A stretch of DNA of 64,000 bases from positions 82,501 to 146,500 of the forward strand of contig JASANG010000025.1 in NCBI GenBank assembly GCA_030248215.1, given 5' to 3'. How positions within the stretch are numbered: position 1 is the stretch's first letter; every line of letters starts with the position of its first letter. This stretch comes from Enoplolaimus lenunculus (taxonomy: Eukaryota > Nematoda > Enoplea > Enoplida > Thoracostomopsidae). Under the pieces are notes generated by a model. The model ran no database searches. It saw only the letters and a list, made by a program, of their open reading frames with translations, and was not told the origin of the DNA. Shown one piece after another: positions 32,130 to 44,084 of the stretch. The translations under genes were made by a program, and so were the position numbers.

Positions 32130-32710
32130 GGCCCCAATAAGATTGCAGGCTGATATTTGTTTTCCCTCTCCAGAGGTTATCCTCCTGATATTGGGTTACG
32201 GACTGTTATTTATTTTTAACACGCCTTCCGCTGCCCTTCGTTAGTAATATATTTTCGGTATTGCAACTATCCCCTGAATTAAACGTTTATTTGTCTTGTT
32301 ACAAAAACTTGAGCGGTAATGCAAGGTTAAATACATAGGCTTGACGCTCGAGCCCGAGGGGGCTCTCACGTCTTGTGGTGATTTAGTACTATGCGTACGT
32401 GTTGCAATTGTTAAAATGTATATACAATGTGCTAAGTTGTCTGCAGGCAACACAATGTGAGAAGGGGTTAGAGATAGTAAACTGAAATTTTTTCGCTTAA
32501 AGATAGTAAACTGAAAGTTTTTCGCTTAACCCTTTCTCACATTAATATTTTCTATTTCCCCTGAGACCTGACATTTATGGACTCTAATTAGGCTTTAGGG
32601 ACTCCATCAGCTTACGGACTCTTACTATGAATACGGACTCTTATTGATTCGGACTCAAAATGGGGACCCCCTCTTATTACCTCGCTACTTCTTATTCGGT
32701 CTTTACAGTA
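32130..32710 (-). mobile_element. RepA MITE copy interrupted by a SINE-like insertion
   Basis: Two halves of the RepA repeat, about 32130-32325 and 32571-32710, are separated by an unrelated sequence that also occurs at 48960-49320. The right end (CCCCCTCTTATT, then CAGTAC) matches the complete copy at 37980-38417. The element ends about 225 bp before the start codon of the SLC36 gene and therefore occupies its promoter region. Confidence 0.7.
32325..32570 (-). mobile_element. SINE-like repeat inserted in the RepA copy
   Basis: Shares with 48960-49320 the GAGCCCCCTCGGGCTC hairpin, the 'caagacgtgagag' block and a tandem 28-bp unit built on AGATAGTAAACTGAAA. Here the tandem-unit part lies before the hairpin part (minus strand), while in the other copy it lies after the tRNA-like part, so the two copies are permuted. 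No tRNA-like boxes are present in this copy. Confidence 0.6.
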
Positions 32711-32934
32711 CATTCTTTTTAACAGTTTTACGTAGTTATGGAAGTTGGCCGCGGGGTCCAACTAGCATTTTTTCACTAGTAGCTAGCTTATAAAATTAAT
32801 CCACCCACATCAAGTAATTAAATAACTCCTTGGCTTTCAACAGACACAACTTCTTATAAGATTGTTGTCAAAATGCAGACTGTGACTTCTATATGATCGA
32901 AAGTTACGAGTTTCTGTCTAACGCAATAACAAAA

Positions 32935-35900
32935 ATGGAAAAACCTCGCGATACAAAATCGCAGTCGTCGTTGGATTCAGATTGTGACAATGAAGGCGAA
33001 GAAATTCCTCTACTCGCAACACAGCCAAGCGTTAACCGAAACGTGTCGTAAGCTTTATAGCATCGATATCATCTGAATATCAGCGTCATATTTGCATAAC
33101 TATTAAACCATTCCAACACTAAAATTAATGCTTATGCTTTCTATGGTAAATTTGTTCTTAGTTTTTGCTGATACAATCCTAAATAACTGATTTCATAGTG
33201 TTAACATATATATTCTACGCCGTTCAAGCAGGGGTGCAGTCAGAATTTTGGAAAGGTGCTTACGTTCTACAAAATTTTTAAAAGGGTTCACACCCTACCC
33301 TCCAAACCACAAGCGAATTGACACCCAAAGTTTCCCTGGCTGCCTCCTTCTACTCAACCATCAACAATTTTCCGTAAATCGCAGTCTAAATTTGAATTGT
33401 AATGTTTTACTTTAATTGATAAGTATATGATCATGATTAACCGATGAGTAAAAACAATGCTAGCAATGTTAAAATTCCTTCGAGTATATGGAAATATTTC
33501 TGTGTTATTTTGCATTGGAGCATTTTTCAAAAGCTCTGGTGGAAAAAGCTACAGTTAAAATTTCCACATGGATAGCGGCACAAAATGGACGTCCATTGTA
33601 ACAGAGAGACTGAAACTTTGTTCAGTTCAATTTTAATCTCTCGCTGAATTATCAAGTTAAGAAGAAATTATATTTGTACAAATAAAGCTTTGACCTAAAA
33701 TTATTAAACAAAAACATTTAGCGATACCTTATATCATTGACGACAACGAAGAAACTGAGAATGCTTATACTTTATTTAATATTTAACCTTTTTCATAGTT
33801 TTCAATTTTAGAGCAACTGGAACGTTCATAAATGTGTTAAAAGGCATGATTGGGCCCGGTTGTCTATCTCTTCCATTGGCATTCCGATTTTCAGGTTTAT
33901 GGGTAATTGTCATTTGACTTGTATTTGCAATAGCATAGTGTATGTCATTTCATGATGATGCAGTTTCAGACTCTAAAAATGAGGAATTGAGTAATAGTTT
34001 TCGATTTCATCAAAAATACAATTCAAGAAACTAAAGTTTTAATACATAAAGACGAAAAACTAATAATTGCTTGCTTGCAGGTTAATTTTCTGTTTTAACA
34101 TATGAACTTGGGAATGTTGAATGTTGATAATACATATCATTACTTACATTTTAACCGCTGCAGTAAAACTATAGGATAATAAGTGAAATTTTTTGCAAAT
34201 CGCATTTACTACTGAAGATATGCACTGTAAGCGAAGTACTATTTGCACAGATTCTGTAAGTCGCTGCGACAATTTTTTGTGATGTTTATAAATGACAAGC
34301 AGACCAATTTATGTAAATATAATATAAATGTATTTGCATTAATGCATATTTAAGTAGAAATAACAGCACATTGGTTACGTATTTATTATAGATGGGCACC
34401 CTATATCTGGATATCTGAACATGAAAAATTTCCGGATATGTATCCGAAAAGAAACGTGTACCCATATATTCGGATATATCGGGATATCCTCCGGTGTATC
34501 CGAAATGCTATTGTGCAAATAATTTTTTGAAATAATTTGCATTGTTTCACCATTGAAGCAGCTGGAGCTGACGAAAAGAAATTCTGTATTCAAACCTGTG
34601 TTAAAATATTGAACCACATTCCTGCATAATTTTATGATGATTTAAAACTTTGGTTTCTTAGGAAACAAAAATTGAGGTTCGAAAATCCAAAAACGCAAAA
34701 TCGAGTTTCAGATATTCGCAATAAAAAATTTCATTTCGGATTTCTAAATATCCAGATATCCGGATAAATATCCGGCAGTAATTTCTGGTTATCCAGATAC
34801 GAAAAAATATCCGATGCCCATCACTAGTCGTATCGAATTGTATTTGTTACTAACGGAGCTGTCCGCCATTCTTAGCTAAGCATCGGCTGTATCACGGTAT
34901 TGATTGAAAGCATTCCTACATTTGTATCCTGTTTCAGGTCGGCTTTGTATTAACGTTCATTTTCGGAGCTATAAACACACACTGTATGGCTTTGTTGGTT
35001 GAAACGTCGCAGTTTCTGTGCGAAAAGTAACTTTAATCATTTTATTAATGCTGTTTTACTTCGGTATTCATTCCGAGCTCATTTATTCTAAAACGGATCG
35101 TCTACAAGACGCGCACTGAAGTTTGCAGCTTGATATTGTCTGAAGTTGCTGGAAGCAATAAAATCCACAATGTTTGCTGTCAGTTTGTCAAGCGGTATTT
35201 AAGAATATACTTATCATATTTTTAACCATTTATATACCACATGAATACTTTCTATTATCATTTCGAATCTAATTTGAAAATAGGATTCGGACCACCAGGT
35301 TTTCCGCAGGAGGGATTTACCATCGTTGCTCCAACGAACTAGACGGTCGAGTTCGACGGACTATCTCGTCTTGTGGAGATTTTATGCTGCACATACGTGT
35401 GCTGGTGATAGTATACTTGATGCAGTAAAAAGCAATAATTGGTTATTTTTAGTCCTCGCAGTAGCCAGCTCGACACCTACTTTAAGAATTGTCTTTGACT
35501 GCACGTTTAAAAATTGAATTCGAAAAGCTATGTGTGCTAAATAGATTGCAATGTTGATTACTTCAGATCAGGTCGACGCAATCTAGACTACGGACATTTA
35601 GCGAAAAAAGCCGTTGAGTATGGACCAAAGAGATTTCGAACTCATGGAAAAACTGCGCTGTATGTGGCTTGAAAAGTTTATTTATTTGAACTGAAATTAT
35701 TCATTTTATACCAAAAATGTTTAGTTATTTAGGAGTATAAAATCACATATTAGTAAAAGTTTTGCTACCCGCAAACGAATAATCAAACTACGATAATTCC
35801 TGGTGTTGTTGTACCAAGATGTCTTAATTTTCAATAAGGTAGTCCATTAACCATCCATATGCTATTTCCGCCTGAAAACTGTGTCCACAGCGCGACAATT

Positions 35901-38900
35901 CACCATTGCACTCGCAGAGTAAGTCTTCACGCAACTCAAGTTTGCATTCGCTGCGATTATTTCTATAAGTACATGATTGTGACTAAGTATATTTTTATTG
36001 TTGAGTTTACCAAAATGAACATTTGTCACCGACGTAAACTTGTGTATTGTTTCCGGTATATTACCAATGCGATCGTGTTCGTGTACCAAATGGGAGTTTG
36101 CAGTGTTCAGCTCGTGTTCATCGCCGCCAACATACAAAAAGTAAGTTTTGGTAGATAAGCGTCCTTGTTGTTCGAGGGCCAATTAAATACGCATGTTGAT
36201 GATTTGGCTAAGCTTTTGGGTCTATCATTAATTGTTTTGTTGGATCCTGTTTGTTGTTAGTAACAGGTTAGCCACAAGCGGTTCAGTGTACACTGTAAGT
36301 TTCAGTGAGTTGATTTTAACTCAGAATGAGTTGAATCACTCAATCTGAGTTAGGACTATCAGAACTCAGAATTTTGAGTTGATTCAATTCATTCGGAGTT
36401 AATTCATCAACTCGCCCAGAGTCAACTCAACTCAGAGTAAGAATCATCTCAACTCAGAGTGAATTAATGCTTACTGATATTAATTCAGAAATAACTAACT
36501 CGCTAGCTGAATTGATTAATCAACTCATTGAAATTTACAGTGTATAGTATATATACTTTGCATTTAGGAATCGTTTCCAAAATAAAACGCTATTTTAAAC
36601 GCTTTTTGTACTTCAAGTAATAGCATCTTTCAAAACCCTTTTTAGTATGTTGAGAAACTTCGAAATAAGCAGCTAGCTTAGATAAACGGTTTTAAATAAA
36701 ATAACCCTATTAGCTTATGAATATTAACGTTTCTTTTTCATAACGTGTGTGTTTTCCATTTTTAACCGGTTTCCTTAATCGCTACATTTGTATAATTTTA
36801 GCCACTATTCTGGAAACAGTTTTCTCTTCACTTCACCTTGTCCAGCAAAATCTTTTATCACCTTTGACTTTCGCGATCATGGAAAGGTTGAGAAACTCAA
36901 AATTGTAAAAAATCTACCAGCTAAATAAATTTTTGCGATATCGTATCAGGTCCAACAAAACTTCAACGCTGATATTTTAATCAACATCCGGGTGTACGAA
37001 ACAATGGTGCTTTGCATGGCTGTTGTGGTTTGTTGTATCCGGTCATTACGGATATTAGCAATTGCATCATTTCTGGGCAACATTTTGCTCGTCATCGGAT
37101 TTGTTATTGTGTTTCAATATACCGTTCAACCACCAAATGAATACGAAGTTGTCGATTATTGGTTTTATAGTTTCCAACGGTTGCTACTTTACATTGGTTC
37201 GATATTATACGCGTTTGAAGGCCAGGCTTTGGTATATTAATACATCAATATTAAAAAAGCAAAAAAACTGCAAAAAAATATCGATTTGGTACAATGGCAG
37301 GATTCGGTTGATTTAGTGCATTTTGTCTGAAAAGGAAAAGAAAAAATTATTTTTATAAATAATTTTGATAAAAATTTAAAATTTTTTAAAACAATTTTTT
37401 ACATTCCGTCTATATCTAATAAGCATATTTTTTAGTTTTATAGCACTGAAGAGTAGCTTCTATTAGCTTCATGTTATGTTTTGAACGGCACGGCTTAGGA
37501 GGTGTATCACAATTGAAAGAGCTATGAGCAGCGCTACGGCATTTATTTGATAAAAAACCATCCCTTGAAATTAGTTGAGAATGATAATTGAATTAATTTT
37601 GAATGAAACTGTTTTGATCGCTCTAAAATAATATCGCCATATCTGCATTCAGATTTTGCCTATGGAAAACGAAATGAAACATCCAGAAGATATGAACCGA
37701 AAGATGGGTGTGTTACAGTCGGTTATGGTAATCGTGACTTGTATTTATGCAGCAACGGGATTTTTTGGTTACATCAAGTTCGCTAACGATGTTCAAGGAA
37801 GCATATCACTAAATATGCCTGATACTATGTAAGGATATATCGTATAACCTATGCAAATCATACTTGTAAACTAGACAACCAACAAATTTGTGTTATATAT
37901 AATTCCAATTCGGTATTAAATTTCAGTGTTAACATAGAAAACGCTGTTCTGCATGTAATTTAGGTTAAAATTTCTTGTACTGTAGTGACCCGAATAAGAG
38001 GGGGACTGATATTTATTTGGTCTCTTCAGAGGGAACCCCCTGGTTATTCGGTTACAGACTGTTATTTATTTTTAACCCACTCCCCGCCATCCTTCGTTAC
38101 TGATATATATCCGGTACTGCAATTATCCGTTGAATTAAACGTTTATTTGTCTTGTGTCAATAGCGGCAGCGATAATTCAAGGATATACTTAGGAATGTAC
38201 TTTCAAAATTTAACTACGCTTTAAAGTTTCGAACTCAAATTATTTGGTCCTGGAGTCATTTATACGCTACAATTAGGGTTAATTGACATTTAAGGACTCT
38301 AATTAGGCTTTAGGGACTATCCGCTTACGGACTCTTATTAGGGATACGGACTCCTATTGATTCGGTCCCAAAATGGGGACCCCCTCTTGTTACCCCCTCT
38401 TATTCGGGTCAATACAGTACTTAAGTACGTGCAAAGTGATACTTAGCAATTTTGTGATTTTTAAAAGCGTACTTTAAGCAAATATACTTAAATCGCTGAC
38501 GAAATCTGATAGATTACAGATTAACCGTTCAGGTATGCTACACTGTAAATTCCAGTGAATTAAATAATCAACTCAGCTAGTGAGTTAGTTATTTCTGAGT
38601 TAATAACAATAAGCAATAAAGCACTCTGAGTTGAGCTGATTTTCACTCTCAGTTGATATGATTCCAGGTGAGTTGATCAGCTAACTTAGAATGAGTTGAA
38701 TCAAATCACAAATCTGAGTTCTCAGAGTCCTAACTCAGCCTGAATTATTCAACTCACTCTGAGTTAAAATCAACTCACTGCAATTTACAGTGTGATATTG
38801 GTTTAGCTAAAATTGTAAACTCTTGGTGCCTCCATAATATAAAGCAAAACTGTTACTTTTTTGTTATGACAATGGCTCACATTTAGCGTTTTCCTGTTTT

Positions 38901-40424
38901 GTTCGAAAAGTTGTATTACTCTCTTGTTATGACAGTGGCTCACATTTGTGGTTTGCTTGTTTTTGCTCAAAATGTTAAGTATTTACTGTAGTGACCCGAG
39001 TAAGAGGGTGTCCCAATTTTGAGTCCCAATCGATACAAGTCCGTATCCCTAATAAGAATCCGTAAGCGGATAGAATCCCTAAACCCTAATTAGAGTCCAT
39101 AAATGTCAACTATCCCTAATTGTAGCGCAAAAATGACTCCAGGACCAAATAATTTAGAATTAAAAACTTTAAAGCGTACTTAAATTTTGAAACCACATTC
39201 CTATAAGTATAATCTTGCATTATCGCCCTAGATATTGACACAAGATATGCGTTTAATTCAACGGATAATTGCAGTACCGGATGTATATCAATAACGAAGG
39301 GTGGCGGAGCGTGGGTTTAAAAAATATATAGACTTAAGTCGGCGACTTACCTAAGCAATTACTTACGTACTTAAGTAAAATTTTTAACACCTAGCCATTA
39401 TAATGACTACGCGCAAAATTTTTTATTTCAGATTGTACCAAGTGCTCAATTTGTGTCTTGTATTTGCTGTGTTAGCTACGTTTCCCTTGAATGTTTACGT
39501 GTTGAAAGCAATGTTGTGGAGTGCGTTTGCTCGGCGCTACTTACCCGGTCACGGCTCTGATCATCCGTACTTAGAACTTGTTTTCAAGATCTGTCTTGTT
39601 TTGATACAATGTAAGAATGGCGGTATACTTCCCGTGTGGCGGCTTGCGTTGCTGTCCGTCAACCGCACCGTCCGTCAGTGTGGTCCTTTCTCGGCTATAG
39701 TTTAGTCGTTTGGTTAATACCAAGCAATCATTTAGCGTTTCTAACATATTCACATGCTGCGTGTTTGACAAACCCTTAGCCAGCTCACCTTGCTTGGGGT
39801 GCTAAAAAATATTCAGCCGGGGCATATAAGGTTATTCGTTGACTTAATATATACAAGCATGATTGAAGATTTTGTAGCGGGCCAATATTTTTCTGCGGGG
39901 GGGGGGCTGAACCCCCCTTGGCTCACCCTTCGTTGACTACGCTCACGGTGGTTGATATATTTTAGACGCTTACTTCAAAATTTTACAATGTTCTTAACAC
40001 TCCATTTGTTTCAAAATTTTAGTTTTATCTTCGCTATTACAGTGAGTTATGAGGAAGTATAAGCTTCATCCGCAATTCTAACGTAAAAGCTATTGACTCG
40101 CTCAGCACAAAAATACTTTTGCAGTGGCAATGTTCTTTACACTCCATTTGTTTCATAATTTTAGTTATCTTGGCTATTTCAATACCAAACTTGAATCAAA
40201 TTATTCCATTTGTCGGATCTACAATGGGAATTGCGATAGCGTTAATTTTACCACCAGCAATCAATTTGACTGCAATGTGGGATCAGTATTCAACAACCAT
40301 GACGCGTACACGGTTTAGAATATATGTCATCAAAAGCGTTACAATACTTACACTTGGAATATTTGGTCTTTGCGCTGGTCTCTATGCGAACATTGCGCAA
40401 TTTATCTCTCCAAATATCAGCTGA
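32935..40424 (+). CDS. SLC36: SLC36/PAT-type proton-coupled amino acid transporter
   Basis: Exons: 32935-33047, 33812-33902, 34938-35026, 35567-35659, 35891-36140 (see below), 36950-37231, 37653-37828, 39432-39610, 40165-40424. Phases agree and the frame is 511 codons with the stop. The family exports small neutral amino acids with protons from lysosomes or across the plasma membrane. Hallmarks are FINVLKGMIGPGCLSLPLA in TM1, AINTHCMALLVETS in TM2, YQMGVCSVQLVFIA in TM3, CIRSLRILAIASFLGN in TM4, YAFEGQ at TM5, PMENEMKHPEDM in the following loop, and IVTCIYAATGFFGYIKF in TM6. The N-terminal tail has an acidic di-leucine signal, EEIPLL (22-27), which suggests lysosomal sorting. Exon 5 contains an in-frame GTAAGT at 35919. 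If this is used as a donor, a mini-intron of roughly 80 bases would remove an insert not usual in the family. The C-terminal exon ends at a TGA with ATTAAA 32 bp later. Confidence 0.9.
34389..34824. mobile_element. MITE with GATGGGCA ends and ATATCCGGATAT-rich arms
   Basis: Ends TAGATGGGCA and TGCCCATCACTA are inverted. Both arms are built from degenerate ATCCGGATAT units, which are themselves palindromic. It lies in the second intron of the transporter gene. A truncated copy is at 30352. Confidence 0.68.
36291..36542. mobile_element. Foldback element of GAGTTGA/TCAACTC units, copy 1
   Basis: CACTGTAAGTTTCAGTGAG at the left matches the inverse of the right end TTACAGTG. Nearly the whole 252 bp consists of degenerate GAGTTGA and TCAACTC repeats in inverted order, so the single strand would form one long hairpin. 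It lies in the transporter intron before exon 36950. Copies 2 and 3 are at 38541 and 46306. Confidence 0.85.
37980..38417 (-). mobile_element. Complete RepA MITE with TA target duplication
   Basis: CTGTAGTGACCCGAATAAGA at the left is inverted as TCTTATTCGGGTCAATACAG at the right, flanked by TA on both sides (37978-37979 and 38418-38419). TA duplication suggests mobilisation by a Tc1/mariner-type transposase. It is the best-preserved of four copies and lies in the transporter intron before exon 39432. Confidence 0.85.
38541..38792. mobile_element. Foldback element of GAGTTGA/TCAACTC units, copy 2
   Basis: Starts CACTGTAAATTCCAGTGA and ends CAATTTACAGTG, the same length as copy 1. It lies between two RepA copies in the same intron, in opposite orientation to copy 1. 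Confidence 0.85.
38858..38980 (+). repeat. Tandem duplication, unit about 62 bp, two copies
   Basis: The block beginning TTGTTATGACAATGGCTCAC recurs with substitutions about 62 bp later as CTTGTTATGACAGTGGCTC. It sits between foldback copy 2 and the next RepA copy. Confidence 0.6.
38986..39330 (+). mobile_element. RepA MITE, opposite orientation to the copy at 37980
   Basis: Starts CTGTAGTGACCCGAGTAAGA after TA and follows the RepA consensus for about 340 bp. The right terminal repeat was not found. Together with the copy at 37980-38417 it makes an inverted pair about 570 bp apart in one intron. Confidence 0.72.
39776..39955 (+). mobile_element. Small MITE of the 'cccgtagccagctcacc' family, copy 1
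   Basis: Shows the AGCCAGCTCACCTTGCT left part, a GGCCAATATTTTTCTGCGGG middle and a G9 run, followed by CCCCCCTTGGCTC. Other copies are at 42331, 56485 and 62365. It lies in the last transporter intron. Confidence 0.55.
39985..40045 (+). repeat. SLC36: Duplicated intron/exon boundary upstream of the last transporter exon
   Basis: The sequence AATGTTCTTAACACTCCATT leading to a TTTTAG acceptor is repeated, with few changes, at 40128-40164, where the real last exon begins. The upstream copy keeps the acceptor and the first exon-like bases but then diverges. Confidence 0.65.
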
Positions 40425-40456
40425 GATTAAAAGTTCGATGTTTGATTTTGTATTAC

Positions 40457-40462
40457 ATTAAA
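40457..40462 (+). terminator. SLC36: ATTAAA polyadenylation signal, SLC36 gene
   Basis: The variant signal ATTAAA lies 32 bp after the TGA stop, followed by a T-rich stretch. No AATAAA is nearer. Confidence 0.45.
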
Positions 40463-41239
40463 CCTGTTTCCCTGATAAATATTTTTCAAAAATGTTTACA
40501 CAAAAGTTAAAGACCGCTCTTTTAATTCGGCTTCAAAGTTTTTTCTTGATTACGTTGATAAAGGCGCCGTAGGCAATATAACTCAAGCTCGTTGTCTCAC
40601 TTTGCCATGATCGTTGTTGCATTTCACGGCCCATTATCACGAAGTATATTTGGCTTGGAGAGAGTTGCATTTTGGAGAATATTACTCAACTCAACTGTAA
40701 AGCTTTCGTTGTTCAGCAGTTTTAATGGCGAACAGTATTTGACAAAGCTCGCTTTGCGGATTTTCATTCAATTCTCTGTATACGCAAAATATTTATAAAA
40801 CGAAGCAAAATATTGTTTCCGGTGACGACAACGTGTTTCAAGAATGATCACAACATTTACTTAAAGCTTCACATGTATGCCATTAAACATTATATATGCT
40901 GTAGACAAAATTCCTCAAATGGTCCATGCGTCAATCCTTAGTGGGCGCTTTATATTTGTAGCTATACAATCAAACGTAAGAGTACCGAAGTTAACTTTAA
41001 ATATTTGCTGACATTCTAAAGATTTATCGGTGAAACGGAAGAACACATGAATGTTAGTTAAACTTATTGCCTCAAATTGCATATAGATATAATTGCTTTG
41101 ATATTTAATGTTTGCAAACATCGCCTGTGGCGATGTTATTTATAAAATTTCGCACATAATAACATAGCTAGTGAATAATCGAAGAACAAAATGCTATTCA
41201 TTTTTAAAATGTTCCTCTTTGACGGCATCGAGTAAATGG

Positions 41240-41480
41240 CCAATGTAAAGAACAGTGGTTTAACAGTATTACAAGCATATTCCTAAGCCTAAGCTTAAGC
41301 GTAAACCTAAAGCTAAGCATACGAATGAGCATATTCCTAAGCTTATGCCTAATCATTAGCTTAAACCAAGCAAAAAAATAGTCTAAAGCTTAAGCTTACA
41401 CTTTTCTAGTCCCACAGAAAAACGTTCCGCCCCTAATCTTTTCATTGGCCGACTAAACGAATAATTTTTGAACTTTGATG
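41240..41480 (+). repeat. Dispersed repeat with degenerate telomeric units, copy A
   Basis: Contains CCTAAGCCTAAGCTTAAGC, CCTAAAGCTAAGC and CATATTCCTAAGCTTATGCC, followed by the block 'tagtcccacagaaaaacg'. Its inverse lies at 45955-46140. The units are degenerate TTAGGC repeats read on the other strand. Confidence 0.7.
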
Positions 41481-42330
41481 CCATATATTTATTTTTTTTT
41501 CGCTTTGCAAGACCATTTAAGGACACCGTTCAACAGTAAAACTACAACTAACTGATGGAATGAACACAGTGAACGGACTATTAACAACAAGTATTGAACA
41601 AACAATTTAACAAACACACAGTACAAATATCTTTCATAACGTTTATAACAAAACGATTTGCTTGTTTTTGGTACCGCAAAACGTATTCAATTTGGCACTT
41701 TTTCACCTTCCCAGCTCTAAAAGCTTAAACCTACTTCCAAGTGTAATCTAAAAATTTCGATAACTGTGAAGAGAAAAATAAAAGGGCGTTCCATTATGGT
41801 TACTAAATGAAAACTTTCAAACTAATATTGTTTCAGTAAGTAAGCAACATATACACGGTTAGGTTACTAAATACCTAAATTAAGGTTAAAAAGACTAATG
41901 CTATTACACAATACGGTATGTTAAAGTTTCAAACAGTTCAAATGTTTTAAGTTACTAAATTGTCTAAACTTATCTTTGATTTTAGCCGTTGTCTTACGCA
42001 ATAAACGATGCGACAAAATATTCAACGAAACTTTATTTCTATCTGTCATAAGCAAGTAGGCGATTGGGATAATCATTAAATTTTGCCAATAAAACTTCAG
42101 TTGTTGGTCAGAGGCATTGTCTTATTGCCAATTACGCATGGTATAAGCTCAATACATTCTGTATGCTGTTCTGATAAAAAGATTAACGTTAATGAATGCT
42201 AAACAAGTTGTTAAAGAAACCAAGACAAAAACAAACACAATATAAAGCTGAACGAAATGGTAAGGAAAAAAGACTAAACACAAACTACGACACATATAGC
42301 GAAGACTTATTAGCAATGATAAATGAAGGC

Positions 42331-42493
42331 CCGTAGCCATCTCACCTTGCTAGGGCGGGGCTTAAATTATTCAGGAGGGCATTCAAGGATTTTCAATGAG
42401 TTACAAGCAAGGTTGAAAATTTTCTACGGAGGCCAATATTTTTCCAGCGGGGGACTGAGTCTCCCCTGGCCCCGGTTGGCTACGCGCCCGGAT
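42331..42493 (+). mobile_element. Small MITE of the 'cccgtagccagctcacc' family, copy 2
   Basis: GGCCCGTAGCCATCTCACC at the left and TTGGCTACGCGCCCGG at the right are approximately inverted. The middle has GGAGGCCAATATTTTTCC. About 163 bp long, matching the copy at 56485-56646. Confidence 0.68.
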
Positions 42494-42724
42494 AGAAGTT
42501 AAGCTTATAAACAATGCTGCAATAGGTTTCGAGTGTTTGAAAGAAACTCGCCTACAGCGCTATAATATTTGCATAGGAATTCCTGATCCAGTGTTCGAAC
42601 GAACACAAAAATTTTTGATGTACAGAAATGCAATAAAACAGCGTTTACGCATTTTTTCAAAGTTTATTTTAATGGCCCACGTCACTTTTGGGTCCGTCCC
42701 ATTTTCTTGTGCGAGTGTAAAAAA

Positions 42725-42830
42725 GTAGGCTTAGAGTTTATACTGTACCTATTTATTGTTTAGGTTTAGGCTTAGACTTACAGTTTTTCCACGCCTTTAG
42801 ACTTAGACTTTATCATTGGAATATGCTTAA
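42725..42830 (+). repeat. Degenerate TTAGGC array
   Basis: AGGTTTAGGCTTAGACTTAC and CTTTAGACTTAGACTTTATC follow one another. Units are variants of the nematode telomere hexamer. Confidence 0.6.
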
Positions 42831-43544
42831 TCTACAGTTACGGCCGTAAAAGTAACACTGGTTTTTATGTTACCTCACTTTTTCGTTGATTGAAACTTTG
42901 AAGCAATTCTTGTTTCAATACCAGTTAGGTTTCAATTGGGATTCATTTGTTACCAACTTAGAAATCAGAAATGAAACTACTTGACGTCAAGTACTGTATT
43001 TGGTTCAAACTAAATTGGACCACAGATACAAAAGTGTACAAAAAATGTGGCATTTTAACTTTTTTAGACACCAATAAAATAATATTAAACAAACTTTTCA
43101 TCAGCGAATATAGGAGCGAACACTTTTTTAAAAGATTTTTTGATAATCTTTGCTAACACAAAACTAGTATTTTGTTTCATCTTTGATAACAATGGCAGAA
43201 ATTAGTGTGTATTCGGTATATAAATTTCAACCAGTTATATGGCGAGCGTAAAACAGATTTGTTTAGCTTGGTTGCTGCGATGTTCTTTGGATATGCGTTG
43301 CTCGTTCCTGAAGAAAAAAAATTATATTTTTAGCAAAATGTTGCGTACGAAGCTTTAAAAAATTCGACAAAAAGTTTATGACAACTTCAATCAGATGAGT
43401 TCCAATGCAAAAGTGCTATGTTGTAGTGGTAAAACAGGGGCGTGGCAAGATTTCATTTCGGAGTACATGTTTAGTTCCTCTTCAACACAAGTATTAATTT
43501 AATAATAGGCGAAAGGTCCCCCAGTATTTATACGATTACATCAT

Positions 43545-43630
43545 ATGCTTAGGTTTAGGCCTTAGCTTAGATTTAGGCTCATGCATAGGCTTTGGCTTAG
43601 CATTTTTCTCAACACTTAAGCATAGGTTTG
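43545..43630 (+). repeat. Degenerate TTAGGC array
   Basis: ATGCTTAGGTTTAGGCCTTA, then TAGCTTAGATTTAGGCTCAT, then ATAGGCTTTGGCTTAGC: loosely spaced variants of the TTAGGC unit. Confidence 0.65.
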
Positions 43631-44084
43631 TTATGTGGGAGAAAGAAAACAAGGACCGATTTTGGAATAACATAATTTTCATCTAATTTTTTGACAGCGA
43701 ACGTAGCGAGCGAGAAATTTTTTTTCATATCTGAAATCCCGCAGGCAATTCTAAATACTGCAAAATTTGCTAGTTTTCTCGTCTTCCACAAAGTTCCGCA
43801 TGATATAATGCCAAAATCCTTCCTGTATGCGAACTAGAGTATGTGTAAGTGTACACGGAGATTGCTTGGATTTTTGTAATCTTTGATGATTAATACAAAA
43901 GGATCTACAAATGAATCTGCCCTTTATTTTCCATTCAGGAAACAAATATCAAAATGTTTCTAGTGGTCGTTATATATATGCTTAATATGCAGTTATACGC
44001 AGTTGAATAAATATTAGAATTATAGACTGAAATGTTGAAATTATTAAATATTATACGTTGTGTATAACATTTGTTTAAACTAAC

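Larger units (their letters stand above)
40463..44084. other. Intergenic region between converging genes; missing last filament exon expected here
   Basis: No convincing exon was found. It holds a telomere-like repeat copy (41240-41480), a small MITE (42331-42493) and two TTAGGC-like arrays (42725-42830, 43545-43630). The final short coding exon of the intermediate filament gene should lie here on the minus strand, after the GTTAGT donor that ends the exon at 44085. I could not identify it from sequence alone. Confidence 0.55.
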
